Numbered from the stretch's first letter, positions 37,329 through 48,475 are shown. The stretch: DNA of 64,000 nt from Megamerina dolium (GCA_963854835.1 OY978526.1:27269073-27333072); one strand, 5' to 3'. Program-made: numbers and translations. The notes: generated by a model not told the origin, from the letters alone.

Positions 37329-37708
37329 TTAGCCTTCGAGAATCGACATATTGGCAGCAGCAACAGCAGCACGAGCCACCGTGGCTGCATCATCAGCATT
37401 TGTTGTTGCCATCACATTCAAAACATCATGTGGTTCTCCAGCTGTAGCATCCAATAGCAGGCTCTCTTTGGATAGAAACGGTTTAATCTCAATATCATTA
37501 CTGGTGACATGTCGATGTTGATGACAAAGTCTTAAATTAAGTGTAATCTCATCGTAGATTGCAATTGCTGGACACTTCTCTTTGTAGTAATTGCTGCATT
37601 TCCAATATTGACGTGAACCACGTTTCTTATTACGAAAGAAACGAAAACCATTGATTACCAGCAATTTGCCGCCATTCTTTTTCGAATCGATGAAATCAAT
37701 GCGAAAAC
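37329..37708 (-). CDS. mod(mdg4): mod(mdg4) alternative terminal exon 8 (FLYWCH)
   Basis: 126 residues; acceptor TTTCTGTGTCTTTTCAG, junction x|GT (Gly with G). KKNGGKLLVINGFRFF, YWKC (Cys38), KEKCPA (Cys46), then LCHQHRH (His63, His65, His67). The usual Arg after Cys-x-Ala is Ile. The Ala-rich tail (TVARAAVAAANM) contains Thr/Ala repeats. Confidence 0.87.
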
Positions 37709-38016
37709 CTGAAAAGACACAGAAAAATGGAAAATAATTATGAAAAATGTCTAAGAAATAATGTGTTGAGTGCATCACCCACTCCCATCACACATCTACC
37801 CCGTGCACAAAATCCCACCATTCATCTGCAAACAAACAAAACAAAACAAACAAACAAAAAAGAGGGGGCGAAAAATAACAAAAAACACTTTACATTGCTC
37901 AATGTAGCACAATTATATTCGATTTAAATATGTCGATTTTTTATTCAAATTTCAAGTAATTCTGTATGAATGTATGATTGTAATAATGTAGGTAGTAAGG
38001 TTTGTATGCATACGTC

Positions 38017-38429
38017 TTAATCTTCACGTTCAATGACATGATTGTGTACACCCTTAATGACACAGCGTGACGGTACGGCATAGCTTGTAATGGCGCGGGC
38101 TTTACAATTGCTATGCCATTTGGTGCATTTCCAATAGACATTCGCCCCATAGATGTTGTTCTTTATGAAGCGATGACCCTCAAAGAAAAGTAATTTATTG
38201 CCACGTGGTGTAGTCGTGTACTTGATTTGTCCCCAATCATCAAGTGAGCGTGATTCCAAAAATAATGGTTTTCTCTTTGAAAGACCCACTTTGACAGTCG
38301 CTCCCTTAGGTTGTTGTTTTGCCTTTTTACTCTGCGATTGTAGAAAACTTTCATTCACACATGTGATATCAATTTTTGTACTTGTACCGCTACAACGAAT
38401 ATATTCAAATGATGTACCATCCAGAGATT
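38017..38429 (-). CDS. mod(mdg4): mod(mdg4) alternative terminal exon 9 (FLYWCH, long leader)
   Basis: 137 residues; acceptor CATATTGTACATTAG has a weak pyrimidine tract; junction x|AA (Glu with G). About 65 residues precede the finger, including a basic stretch (SKKAKQQPKGATVKVGLSKRK). Finger: TPRGNKLLFFEGHRF, YWKC (Cys102), SNCKAR (Cys109, a short C-x6-C loop) and VHNH (His129, His131), then only six residues. Confidence 0.86.
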
Positions 38430-38898
38430 CTAATGTACAATATGCAAGTAAACATAAAGAGGAAATCATGAAAAAGAAAAGAAATAATATTTGTATTAGT
38501 ATGCATTCGAAAATATTCATTAACATATATTACACACTAAATACAGCCTATAATATACACTCTTCTGTATGCCGATTATTAATCGAAATAATTAGAAACA
38601 TCAAGTTAAAGATAGTATCATTAAAATTTATTCATAAATTATAGCAAAATTTCTCCTGATCGCACAAATATGTACATATATTTAGTTCTCTCACTGGCTT
38701 AAGTAGATCGAGTATCTGCAAATTGAAACAAAATATAATTATAGTAAACATATTCCGTCATATTCTAGATTTCACTTTCGATCGAAATTGATTTGAACAT
38801 TAAAATGATGTTGAATTTGTTCATCACTTTGCTAAATCGATTTCGATCAGTGATACTCACCTCCTCATCATTATTATGACAACAATCGATTTTTTCAC

Positions 38899-39105
38899 TC
38901 AATGCAATTCGACTTGATTTAATTTACGTTGATTCAAATGGCTCCTAAACAGCAACTCTTCATGGATTTTCTTTTCCAAATTTAATGATTTTGCACGACG
39001 TGGAAATTTACGCGTATGATTATGTTCGAATGTCTGTTGCAGAATGCGCTCTGTACCATTTTTATCACGAGCAGTTACCACGCGTGCACGACATATGGTA
39101 ACATC
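38899..39105 (-). CDS. mod(mdg4): mod(mdg4) alternative exon 10, second part (finger C-half)
   Basis: 69 codons including the stop. Starts at acceptor TTTATTTTACAG with DVTICRARVVTARD (second Cys, residue 44 of the joined cassette) and has FEHNHTRK (His67, His69), then a basic tail. It has no first Cys of its own and makes sense only when joined in phase 0 to 39,264-39,379. Confidence 0.85.
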   Translation of the reverse strand, partial: DVTICRARVVTARDKNGTERILQQTFEHNHTRKFPRRAKSLNLEKKIHEELLFRSHLNQRKLNQVELH

Positions 39106-39263
39106 CTGTAAAATAAATGCAATTAAAAAATTAGTTGGATTACAAAAAAAAAATGAAATAAAAACTGAATATATTATCCTCTTATTAAGCACAATTTGCA
39201 TTGTATCTCATCATAATAAGAGGCACATTACATATATTCATATATATGGATAGATGTTATTGC

Positions 39264-39379
39264 CTTTTTCGAACATATCCAATAGGTACGTGTTAGCGAT
39301 TTGCGATTTTTCACAAATTTATTATTCTTATAGAAAAGCACCATACAACCACGTTGACCCGCAATAAATTTAGCCGCTT
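39264..39379 (-). CDS. mod(mdg4): mod(mdg4) alternative exon 10, first part (finger N-half, GC donor)
   Basis: 116 bases: acceptor TTTCTCTTGCAG, junction x|AA (Glu with G), then AAKFIAGQRGCMVLFYKNN and TRTYWICSKK with Cys36. It ends at AAAAAG followed by GCAATA. No GT donor in a usable phase is nearby, whereas a GC donor here joins in frame to DVTICRAR at 39,105 and restores a full FLYWCH finger. Intron 39,106-39,263, 158 bases, GC-AG. No ATG start, so ordinary ORF calling misses it. Confidence 0.82.
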
Positions 39380-39745
39380 CTGCAAGAGAAATTTCATAGA
39401 AATATTTGAATTATTTTTTTTTTTGCTAAAATTATATCAACATTTCAAAAGGCATGCGCTACATTTTCAAAAACATTATTTAGATATATTCTCAAATTTT
39501 TGTTCTTATTTGTTTATTATCATTTTTGTAATGTTTCTTTTTCTTTTTTTTTTTCCATCATAAATATTTTAGAAAATTTCTATGTGCACTAATCACAGAA
39601 AAGAACTCATAATATATATCAATACTTCGAAATAAATCTCTTCTGATTCCATTTTCTTAAACGGTTGTTATATAGAATAATCTTTTTTACATATAATTTC
39701 AATACAGACACATATGACGTCACGACCAAATGCCTTGATTTGTGC

Positions 39746-39778
<33 letters not shown>

Positions 39779-39792
39779 CGTTGTTGTTGTTT
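39380..39792. other. mod(mdg4): spacer between cassettes 10 and 11
   Basis: Short A+T-rich gap with an (ATT)n microsatellite at about 39,746-39,779, just beyond the stop of cassette 11. No coding. Confidence 0.7.
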
Positions 39793-39951
39793 TTACTCGT
39801 CTTCGTTCCATTGTTTCGCTAATGCTGATATATTTATTCGTTTCTTGCGTTTGACAATTCTTTCATGATTATGCTTGCTTGATTCTAGAACAATTACCTC
39901 CATACCATCAACAAAATCAGAAACAAGGCGTGCATTACAACTGGTACTACC
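39793..39951 (-). CDS. mod(mdg4): mod(mdg4) alternative exon 11, second part (finger C-half)
   Basis: 53 codons including the stop; acceptor ATTTTCTTGCAG. Starts GSTSCNARLVSDF (second Cys, residue 72 of the joined cassette), then SSKHNHERIVKRKKR (His94, His96) and a basic to acidic tail ending NEDE. Joins in phase 0 to 41,336-41,535, across a 1.38-kb intron that contains a SINE. Confidence 0.85.
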   Translation of the reverse strand, partial: GSTSCNARLVSDFVDGMEVIVLESSKHNHERIVKRKKRINISALAKQWNEDE

Positions 39952-40607
39952 CTGCAAGAAAATGAAATGAAATGAAAAATTCTTGTAAATGATAAAGAGT
40001 TTCGAATTATATATTTTGAATTTCACTTTCGAACGATTTTTGTAATTTGGAAAAAATCGAATTTAGTTGATTTATTTCTAATGCCATTCGAATATGAAAC
40101 CAACATAATTTGTATGTTCGAAATTGTACTTTTATTCTAAATAAATTTAACAACACATCAGCTGGTTTTTCTTAAATTGTCAAATTTCGAGTAAAAATTT
40201 CGAACATATTAATAATGTCCAAATTATTCGAAACGCGTATTAAAATCGAATGGAAAATGAAAACAATAGAAATGTAAAAATATTTTGTAGACAAAAATCA
40301 TTCATTCGGCATTTACAACATATTATGTTGTTTCACTTTCAAATCGAAAATAAAATCAATTCGTATGTCTGAAGTTTAACTTTTGATCGAAATCAATTTG
40401 ACAATTATCTCGAAAACACATAAACAGTTTTTTTTCTTGTCAAAATTATTTCGAACTAAGTTAAAATATTCGAACAATGCAATTATTACAATTTCATTTT
40501 ATAAATCGATTCGAATTGTTCATAATGTCGAATGCCTGTTTTTTTTTCATTTGTTTCACACTCGATTTGAATTTGTAATGCAATTCGAATATGAGAAATA
40601 GAAAAAA

Positions 40608-40945
40608 TAAAAATAAATATGTATCATTTATAGCCCCAGAGGGACCAGAGGGGGTCGAACTTCTTTTCCAGTACTGTTGTACTTGTTATTTTTTTGGAGA
40701 GTATTTTTATATTCGTACTTATATTATCCAATTTCGAATGGCAGAATCATTGAGACATCACTTTTTCGAGCTTGGTCATAGAGCTCCTTTAGGAGCATTT
40801 TCATGGCAAATTGTTACTGCAGGTACAGGTGGGTACCGTTTCGAAAGAAAATTCTTTTCGATAATAAAGTTATACTTCCCAGCCAGCAATTGAACCCACG
40901 ACATACACATCAGAAGGCCCACGCACTAACTACTGAGTCACGGTA
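40608..40945 (-). mobile_element. tRNA-headed SINE, copy 7, inside the intron of cassette 11
   Basis: Reverse-oriented copy with the 3' block at 40,620-40,660, the TTTCGAAAGAAAATTC block near 40,838 and the tRNA-like head at 40,890-40,945 (AATTGAACCCACGACATACA). Moderately diverged. Because the host transcript also runs on the minus strand, the SINE is in sense orientation within the intron. Confidence 0.82.
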
Positions 40946-41335
40946 GTAGCTCCAATATGAAATCAACATAATTCGTATGTTCGAAATTTAACTTTTATTC
41001 GAAATCGATTAGACAATTACCTCGCGAAAACACATAAGCTGGTTTTTCTTTACTCGTCAAAACTACTAACTTCGAACTAAGGTTCAAATTTCGAACATAG
41101 CATTGCATAATAAATTCGAAACAAACATGGAAGCAATGTAAAAATGTATTGTAGGCAAAAAAATCATTCATTCGAAATTTCGAACATATAACATTTTGTA
41201 CATTTTCATATTCGAAAATCCAATTCGAACATGATATCAACTTATTAACGGTTCAAACTCAAATTCAATGTCGATTCGACAGCATTCGAATGCCATAATA
41301 ACACTATTTATAAAGAATATTTTGAAATAAATTAC

Positions 41336-41535
41336 CTTTTTAGCGCATATCCAATATCTTTTGCGACCGCTCTGTCGATTACGTACATAATGGAAACCTT
41401 TGAAGGTGAGCAATGTGGAACCACGTTGACCGGTGGTAAATGTTAACAATGTCGTATCGCTGGTATCGATAGCACCATTATTGCTACTGCTGATGCTTGT
41501 ATTTCTTCTTTGATTGCTCTTGATGCTTTTCATTG
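41336..41535 (-). CDS. mod(mdg4): mod(mdg4) alternative exon 11, first part (finger N-half)
   Basis: 200 bases; acceptor GAGAATCTTTTAG, junction x|CA (Ala with G). Ser/Asn-rich leader, TGQRGSTLLTFKGFHYV, then RYWICAKK (Cys64) ending at AAAAAG with donor GTAATT. The split point falls at the same finger position as in cassette 10, so these neighbours share an ancestral intron. Confidence 0.86.
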
Positions 41536-41855
41536 CTAAAAGATTCTCTAAGAGATTACAGCGAGAGAGAGAGAGAGAAAGAGAAAGATAAATATAATTT
41601 TATTAATTATAATCACATTTTTATCTGTAATTCAAACACTACTAGAATCCTTAACCAAAAACTATACGAGTTTATACAAAGTATTATGACACATTTCAAA
41701 ATTGAATTGAATTTATTTTGCGAACACAAAAAAAAAAATAGAAAATGAAAATTATAAAGAAAATGCTATACATGTACACCATTCAATTTAGAACATTTTA
41801 TCTCGACACATTATTTTTTTTTGGGGGGGGAGGGGGCGTTGCCTTCCATCCGTGT

Positions 41856-42079
41856 CTAAAATGGCGGATGATTATGAAAGCCACATTTTACAACAACATC
41901 ATGTCGACAGTCCTCATCGATGGTAACAACACGCGCCTTACACTTGTGCACACCAGCTCGAGCACATGACCAATATGTCTTCGTACCGGATGATTTATTG
42001 CGTGTAAAACTATAATCGCCAACTTTTAGCTTGCGACTACCACGAAAGCCGGTGATGTACGAAAAGTAGATATTTGAAT
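41856..42079 (-). CDS. mod(mdg4): mod(mdg4) alternative terminal exon 12 (FLYWCH, no ATG)
   Basis: 74 residues; acceptor TTTCGACAG, junction x|AT (Asp with G). ITGFRGSRKLKVGDYSFTR, TYWSC (Cys39), VHKCKARVVT (Cys47), a Cys in each of DEDCRH and VKCGF, and HNHPPF (His69, His71) three residues before the TAG at 41,856. The frame contains no methionine at all, which is only possible for a spliced terminal exon. Confidence 0.88.
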
Positions 42080-42385
42080 CTGTCGAAATAGATGAAACAA
42101 TAGACGAAACAAAAATCGAATTATTAGCATGAAAAATGTGTACATATATATAATTTCAAGCTCTATAGCAGGAAAAATTGTAAATAATAGAAAAACACCT
42201 TATTTTATACATACATACATATCTATATATATACACACACACACAATAACATAGAATCTCAGCTACCAATATTGTATGTATTTAATTTATTTATGCAATT
42301 CAATCAATTATCAATACAGAACACGCAATATAAATAAGTAGTAGTAGTAGGTAAATCAAATAAACAATTAATAAGCATTTATCAG

Positions 42386-42939
42386 TTACTGCGTCCTTCT
42401 GCTGATACGACTTGTCGATGCCGCCACATAATTTCCTTTGCCGGTGCTTGTTGATGTTGTCAAGATGTGACCACCACCACCGACTCCAGAGCTAACAGCA
42501 ACAGCACCACCACCAGCATTTGCTACACCAACGCCACTACCTCCAGCTCCAACAGTTGCTACAGTCGCAGCAGTAGCAGCAGCATCAACCAGTTTGCTGC
42601 TTTTCAATGAGCCATATTTGCGTGCTTTAGTTATAACCTCATGATTATGCTCACTATTTAGGACGGTCAATACATTGCCTTTCGTTTTGATGCGTGCCCT
42701 ACATCGCAACACTGCAAATTGACTACAACGCCAGTAGGTGACATCTTCACGGCTGACATGACGATTAAAGGTGTGCTGTTTTAGCACCAATTGCTTGGTG
42801 CCATATTTGCTCACCACATAAATGGGACCTTGATAGTGATTATTAGTATCTGCGCTGATGGCAGCATTGGCATCGACAACGGTATTTGATAGTGATGGGG
42901 TGGTGGGATCAAAGTAAACGTCTTTATAATCAAGTTTAT
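42386..42939 (-). CDS. mod(mdg4): mod(mdg4) alternative terminal exon 13 (FLYWCH, Ala/Gly tail)
   Basis: 184 residues; acceptor follows a T-run (TTTGTTTGTTGCAG), junction x|AT (Asp with G). About 40 residues of acidic leader, SKYGTKQLVLKQHTF, YWRC (Cys72), VLRCRAR (Cys80) and SEHNHE (His98, His100). The tail is long and low in complexity (Ala/Thr/Gly/Ser, ending RISRRTQ). Confidence 0.88.
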
Positions 42940-43297
42940 CTGCAACAAACAAAAAAAAAAAAGAAAAAACAAATTGCACACACACATATATGTGAATTAA
43001 TAAATATTACAATGATGAGAATGATATTGAAAATAATATGATTATATAGATAATTCAATAAATCAAAGACAATATTTTCACATAATCAAATTTTGTATTT
43101 CAAATATTCTTATCATATATATATATATAATAGCATGAAGGATGAATAAAATTGGCATAATATCATTCCGGATGCTTGTTCGTCAAAGTTAGAGTATATT
43201 TTTCAATTGCATTGCTGCATAAGACCAACATCATTGTCAGATTGAATGCAGAAAATGCTATGTACTTAATGAATTGAATGTTATGTACTACCCATTC
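42940..43297. other. mod(mdg4): spacer between cassettes 13 and 14
   Basis: About 360 bases, A+T-rich, with an (AT)n run near 43,117-43,130. No coding. Confidence 0.7.
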
Positions 43298-43647
43298 TTA
43301 TATACGATAAGGAAATGATGCTGCCGGCAATAGATTTGATGGTAGTGTGGCCGCTGTAAATTTCGGTGGATGGTTATGCGGATTTTTGCCCAATTTCAAT
43401 GCACCCTCCCATTTGGTTATACAACGTGCTGTACATTTATTCTCTGAGATACGTTTGCCATTACCATTCGAACATATCCAATTGATGGTTGAACGAAAAC
43501 TGGCCTCCTTCTTGTACATATAACCATTGAATATTAGATTATAACCTTGTTTCTGATTACGCATATAGTAGACTTTTTGATCCTCCAACCATATACCAGT
43601 GGGGAATGGCATTTCACATAGCATTATATTGCTTTTGTCATCTTCTT
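43298..43647 (-). CDS. mod(mdg4): mod(mdg4) alternative terminal exon 14 (FLYWCH)
   Basis: 116 residues; acceptor CTATATTACAG, junction x|AA (Glu with G) followed by EDDKSN. NLIFNGYMYKKE, then STINWIC (Cys59), NKCTARCIT (Cys72; a long 12-residue loop between the Cys) and NPHNHPPK (His91, His93). The blocks NLIxNGYxY, STINWxC, ARCxT and HNHPP are shared with plus-strand cassette 23, its closest relative in the window by eye. Confidence 0.88.
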
Positions 43648-43972
43648 CTGTAATATAGATATATAGAAAAAAAAATAATTCAAGTCATATTACAAATCCA
43701 CACTATACAGAAAAAAAAATACAATTCAAACACCGAGAAGAAAACAGAAAATATGAGAAAAACCATTAATCTGAATATTTATTCAATTAATTAATTTATT
43801 TTATTTCGATAGGAAAATATATATGAAGAATATTCAAGTGACTCTCTCTTTCTCTCTCTCTTTGCACAAAACTTGTTGTAATTCATTTCGCCCGTTTTGA
43901 TCCTCTTGCTGATAATTTTTCATGTTTTGATTTTAAATTAGAGTTAGTCATCTCTTTTGATGCATCAAGCGC

Positions 43973-44205
43973 TCAAAGACGACGACGACGATGACGACGA
44001 CTATATTTAATTAATTCACGTTCTTTACCATGGCTATGCTCACCCTTAAATTGCGCTGGCTTGTTGGGTTTCAATATTAAACGTGCCTTGCATTTATATT
44101 TTATAGAATATAAACAACGCCAATATATGTTGGAACGACGTCGATATAGATAATTATCCAATACAATTAGCGGATGGCCACGTTGACTGTATAAATATTT
44201 TATAT
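43973..44205 (-). CDS. mod(mdg4): mod(mdg4) alternative terminal exon 15 (FLYWCH, basic C-terminus)
   Basis: 77 residues; acceptor ATTACTATTACAG, junction x|AT (Asp with G). SQRGHPLIVLDNYLYRRR, YWRC (Cys31), KYKCKAR (Cys39), GEHSH (His57, His59), then a very basic end (SRRHRRRRL) coded by a CGT/CGA triplet run. An ATG-based call would start at residue 17 or so and lose the first half of the finger. Confidence 0.88.
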
Positions 44206-47200
44206 CTGTAATAGTAATAATAGTAGTAAGAGGTTATTTAATCTATGACAAGTTTGTATTTATTCTCGATAAACTTGACTACAAACAAAAAGTGACAAAA
44301 AACAATAAACGCTCAAATCGATTTTATCGAATTTGATATTATTCGAATTTTCATCATGTTCAAAATATTAAGAGCTTTAGTAAAAATCTTAGAAACAACT
44401 TTATATCCATTTTGAATATAGAAAATTAGAAAAATAGGCTTAAATTAATATTTTTTGGGTTTAGATTGATTTTTTCATCTTCTCAAAATTTTGAAATATA
44501 AATTCAAAACAAAATATTTTTTTTTGTTAAATTAATAGATTGATTAATTGATTTACTGGTAAAAACAACAACAAATAATTTAAAATAAATATTATTTATA
44601 CACACTACAACCAAAAAAAATTGGAATTAAATTTATAATTACAATTAATTAATTAATATTTTATTAATAAATGAAAATTCTCAATTTTTATACGAAACAG
44701 CATATTTATTTATCGAATCTTGTTTGTCAAATTGTAGAATATACCAGCCAGCCGATTTACATCTATAAAACTTACTTTTTCGAGGATATTTAAATTTTTT
44801 CAGATTTTATAGATAAATTATTTTTTTAATATAAAAATATAAATAAATTTTAAATTGTTTTTATAGATCAAGTGTAGTTTAAAGAGTATTATTATTACCC
44901 TTAACTCATTTTTTCGATAATAATGGTTGTGCGATTATTGCATAAATGTAAAATTGTGTATTATATAAATGTAAAATTAATTGTTTATTCGAAATAAGAT
45001 CATAAATTCCAAGTAAATTTTAATTACAAAAATACAAATGAGATAGCTTTTCAAATGAACATACACATATTCGAATGAATTTGACGTATACAGCTGCAAG
45101 TGTCGATCGAACGTCCAAACTATATGACCTAATTGTTGTTTTAGTTGTTGTAGCAGCAAGAATACGGAAATGTTTTATTTTGTTCTCGTATAAAGCATAA
45201 ATGGACCTTGGTCGACTACGTGGTCGAGTGCTTCCGGGACGTAGACCTGACCATTCTTGGAAAGCATATCATCTAATTATCCATTAAAAAAAAAAAATAA
45301 TTATCCATTAGTTCTGTAAAAAATGTTTTCCTGCAAAAATTTGCCATTTTGATTGCTGTTACCTATGACAATTACATCAATTTCACTTTTCAAAAAGTTA
45401 TTCTTACAATTAAGGCATTATAAATGATCAAGATGATTTAATTCAAATCCTCTTTCAGAATTTACTTCTGAAGGTCAAAGATAAATATAATTGTACTATT
45501 CTAAATATCATATTTATGGAATAATTGATCATTAAAATATTGATTAATCTCACTACTTAGAATTTAGTTTAAGGTCTTAGTAGCCAATGCTCTGAAAGCC
45601 TTAGTTTGTAATATTAATTATAAGTTATTATGTATAAAATAAATAAATAAATATAAATATTGATAATTCATTCTGTTTTTATAAATACTTCAATTATATA
45701 GAAATCAAATTATGCTAGTATTCCTCATTTTTCTAAATATATTTTGTTAGCATGCCTTTTAATCATTGTCTAATTAAGTTTATACGCATCAACAATGGAA
45801 TAGAAGGAATATTGAAATACAAAATCTCATTCAACTCTATCTATATCAAAATCAACAATAAACTTGGTTCCATACAGCTCTACAGGATGTATTTTCCCTT
45901 GTTTGATGCGAATACTTGAATTTAATCGAAACGCTTTTATCCAATACACTGGGATATTGAATATTATAAACATACATGTGCATTTTTAAAAACATCATAC
46001 TTCATATTGAAATATGTATTTGTTGGCATTTTCTAAAATATACTGTCCTGTTATCAACGAATAGTGTAAGTGATACTGTCTTGCTATTACCGAATAGAAC
46101 GAAGATCGAAATGTGCTTCATTGGTAAGTTTTTCTTCTTATAGGTATCATCTACTCGTTCCGTTGTTGATATTCTTTAAATACTATTACCAATCAAATAT
46201 ATATCGGTAGTGCAGTTGTCAAAACAAGATTTTCGTGTAGCACTGCATTTAGCTGCTATATATACAAGATATGAACAAACTATATACTTCCTATCCTCTA
46301 TGTGGGTTATATAGAAGTTGCCCACTATAGCTCAAATCGTTCTAAAGATTATAGATGCTGAAGCAGTGATTCCTTCTCGCTACATGTCTACATGAGTACA
46401 TATATAGAATATAGATGGAGTATAACATTATTTAAAGGCCCTAAATGCACAAAAAGAAACAGGTAGAAAAAGCATTATCCACTTACCTCTTCATATTGTA
46501 CTTGTTAGTATAACATGATTAGTGCATTGAAATACTACATACATTGCAGATGCATGTACCCACATATAACATTGAATTCAATTCAATTCGATATCAACTC
46601 ACATCGATATTCATTGCACTTTTATTTCGTTAGCATTACTTAAAGGCATCACTAGAAAAACAAATGTAAAACTTTTTCATTTCCACATCCACGTTGAACA
46701 CTTGGAACCTTTCAGCTTCTAAAAAGCCTATTATTTTTTCACTGTGCACTCACTTCTCACAAATATATATTTTCATGAGCAGTTATTTTGTATTTTTTCA
46801 GCTACACTCACTCACACACAGTTTCTAATTGTATTATTTTACATTTTTTTGCATATTAAAACAATTTTTTTACGAAACAAAAATAATAATAATAATAAAA
46901 CAAGAATTCACAAGCGAAACGCGGCGAAAATTACTTTAGCAAATGAATAAATATTGATGAAACGTAATAGATTACAAAATGGCGGAATTTCTAAAGAGCT
47001 TGTGTCTGAAACAGGGTTGCTGTTTAAGTACAGAGTTCAAAGGACAAAATAACGTTTTAATTTGTAAATGGGACGTAAGGGCGTTTATATCAAATATTCA
47101 ATAAGCATCAAGAACGTTTATTATTTATGCAGATAATTTCTACAAAGTTTAAACTAATAATTTAAGCTTTGAGAAAAATAAACATAAACATACGACCCTT

Positions 47201-47403
47201 TGTCAAAGTTACAAAACACAACACTGCCCTATGTGGAGATCGTCAACGCGTATTGCTGCAGTGTCATTTATAATAAAATAAAAATTTTTTATACACAAAA
47301 TTTACAAAATCTTGTTTTATTTGCATTATAGTTTATAGACAGAAAAAAAATGTTTTAAATATGTATTATTATTAATAAAAATGTATATTGCACATTATTG
47401 CAG
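44206..47403. other. mod(mdg4): 3.2-kb gap between minus cassettes 15 and plus cassette 16
   Basis: No cassette found on either strand. One copy of a dispersed repeat lies at 45,130-45,270. A direct repeat ATAATTATCCATTA flanks an A-run at 45,272-45,310. If plus-strand cassettes 16 and 17 have their own promoter, it should be in the right part of this gap; I found no clear TATA-initiator pair. Confidence 0.5.
45130..45270. repeat. dispersed repeat, copy A
   Basis: Contains TTGTTGTAGCAGCAAGAATA, then ACCTTGGTCGACTACGTGGT, and ends ATTCTTGGAAAGCATATC. The same blocks in the same order occur at 52,490-52,632. Probably part of an interspersed element whose full length I cannot define. Confidence 0.6.
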
Positions 47404-47993
47404 TGTCCCTATTGAAGCCGTTATCTCGCAAGCGCGGACGGCCAAAGAAGGAAGATGTTCCACAGGAGAAACTAATGGATAAAATAATGGCAGCCGTCAA
47501 CAATAACGTTGGCGAAAGAGCCATTTACGCATCGACTACAAAGGGTACTATGAAATTGATTTATGACGGCCATCATTTTCGTTATTCCTTCCGCAAGGGT
47601 CAATACTCTATATTTCAATGTTGCTACAAGGAGAAATTTGCCGAATGCAAGGTGCGTGTGGTATTTAATCAGAAACGTGTTTATCATCTTGATGGTGAAC
47701 ATGTGCATTTTATGCAAGCTGTCGACAAAAGTGTAACATCGGTCATGTTTGAACCGGCCGCAGAGGTAACTGGTGAGGAACACGATGGCTTTTTGGGTAC
47801 AGCTGAATCGAAAGAAGCAACTGTAGCGACACAAAAGTATGCTATGCCTGAAGATGATGATCGCAAAATGGAAACGACTGAAGATAATTTAAATATGTCA
47901 AATGTCGCAGAGCCGGACGAGGTGGATGCAAATGATTTTCGTGAAAAAATCAAGAAACGTTTACAAAAAGCATTGCTTGGAAAAAAGAAATAA
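47404..47993 (+). CDS. mod(mdg4): mod(mdg4) alternative terminal exon 16 (AT-hook plus degenerate FLYWCH)
   Basis: 196 residues; acceptor TTGCACATTATTGCAG, junction x|TG (Val with G). Near the start it has RKRGRPKKED (residues 9-18), an AT-hook-like DNA minor-groove motif. The finger TTKGTMKLIYDGHHF is followed by IFQCC: Phe71 stands where Trp is nearly invariant. Cys73 or Cys74, Cys82 in ECKVR, and His100/His102 in EHVH remain. The tail is acidic then basic, ending LLGKKK. Opposite strand to the majority. Confidence 0.86.
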
Positions 47994-48058
47994 CATATCA
48001 ATATTTTTTACATTTTCTTTTCATAATTATAATCAATTTTAAACAAGTGTAATATTTT

Positions 48059-48075
48059 TATCGATATTATCGATA
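48059..48075. promoter_or_regulatory. tandem TATCGATA (DRE-type) motifs upstream of cassette 17
   Basis: Two TATCGATA palindromes sit one base apart (48,059-48,066 and 48,068-48,075). In Drosophila this sequence is the core of the DRE, bound by DREF and BEAF-32 at housekeeping promoters and boundaries. Its position, between the stop of cassette 16 and the acceptor of cassette 17 at 48,233, would suit a promoter for a separate plus-strand precursor RNA. Inference only. Confidence 0.45.
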
Positions 48076-48232
48076 TTACATATATAATTACTTCAATGAC
48101 AATAAACAAATGCAATAATAATCATAGAAATAAGTTAAACGAAAAGCCACCTCATATGGATTCATATAGAATAGCAGCCAGATTTTATTTAATTACTAAT
48201 TATCTAATTTGATAACAACTTTTATATTACAG

Positions 48233-48475
48233 ATCCACCAGCAACAGCAGCCATAGCAATTGCCAAACAGCATGTACGTAATTGTGGACCTCAACTTTTC
48301 ATTATCAGTCGGAAAGGTGGTATATTATTGGCTGTTAATGATTTCATCTACCGTTCCAATTTGAAACGTTTCGGTCGCAATGGTGACAAAGTTTATTGGG
48401 AATGTATACATAATCGTTCGAAAAAATGTCGCAGTCGTTTAAAAACATTCGGTGATGATCTCTTTGTCACAAATG
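48233..48475 (+). CDS. mod(mdg4): mod(mdg4) alternative exon 17, first part
   Basis: 243 bases; acceptor TTTTATATTACAG, junction x|AT (Asp with G). Ala-rich leader, SRKGGILLAVNDFIYR, VYWEC (Cys58), KKCRSR (Cys66; Ser for Ala). Ends LFVTN plus one base at a strong donor GTAAGTA. The histidine pair is in the next exon (48,538). Confidence 0.86.
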
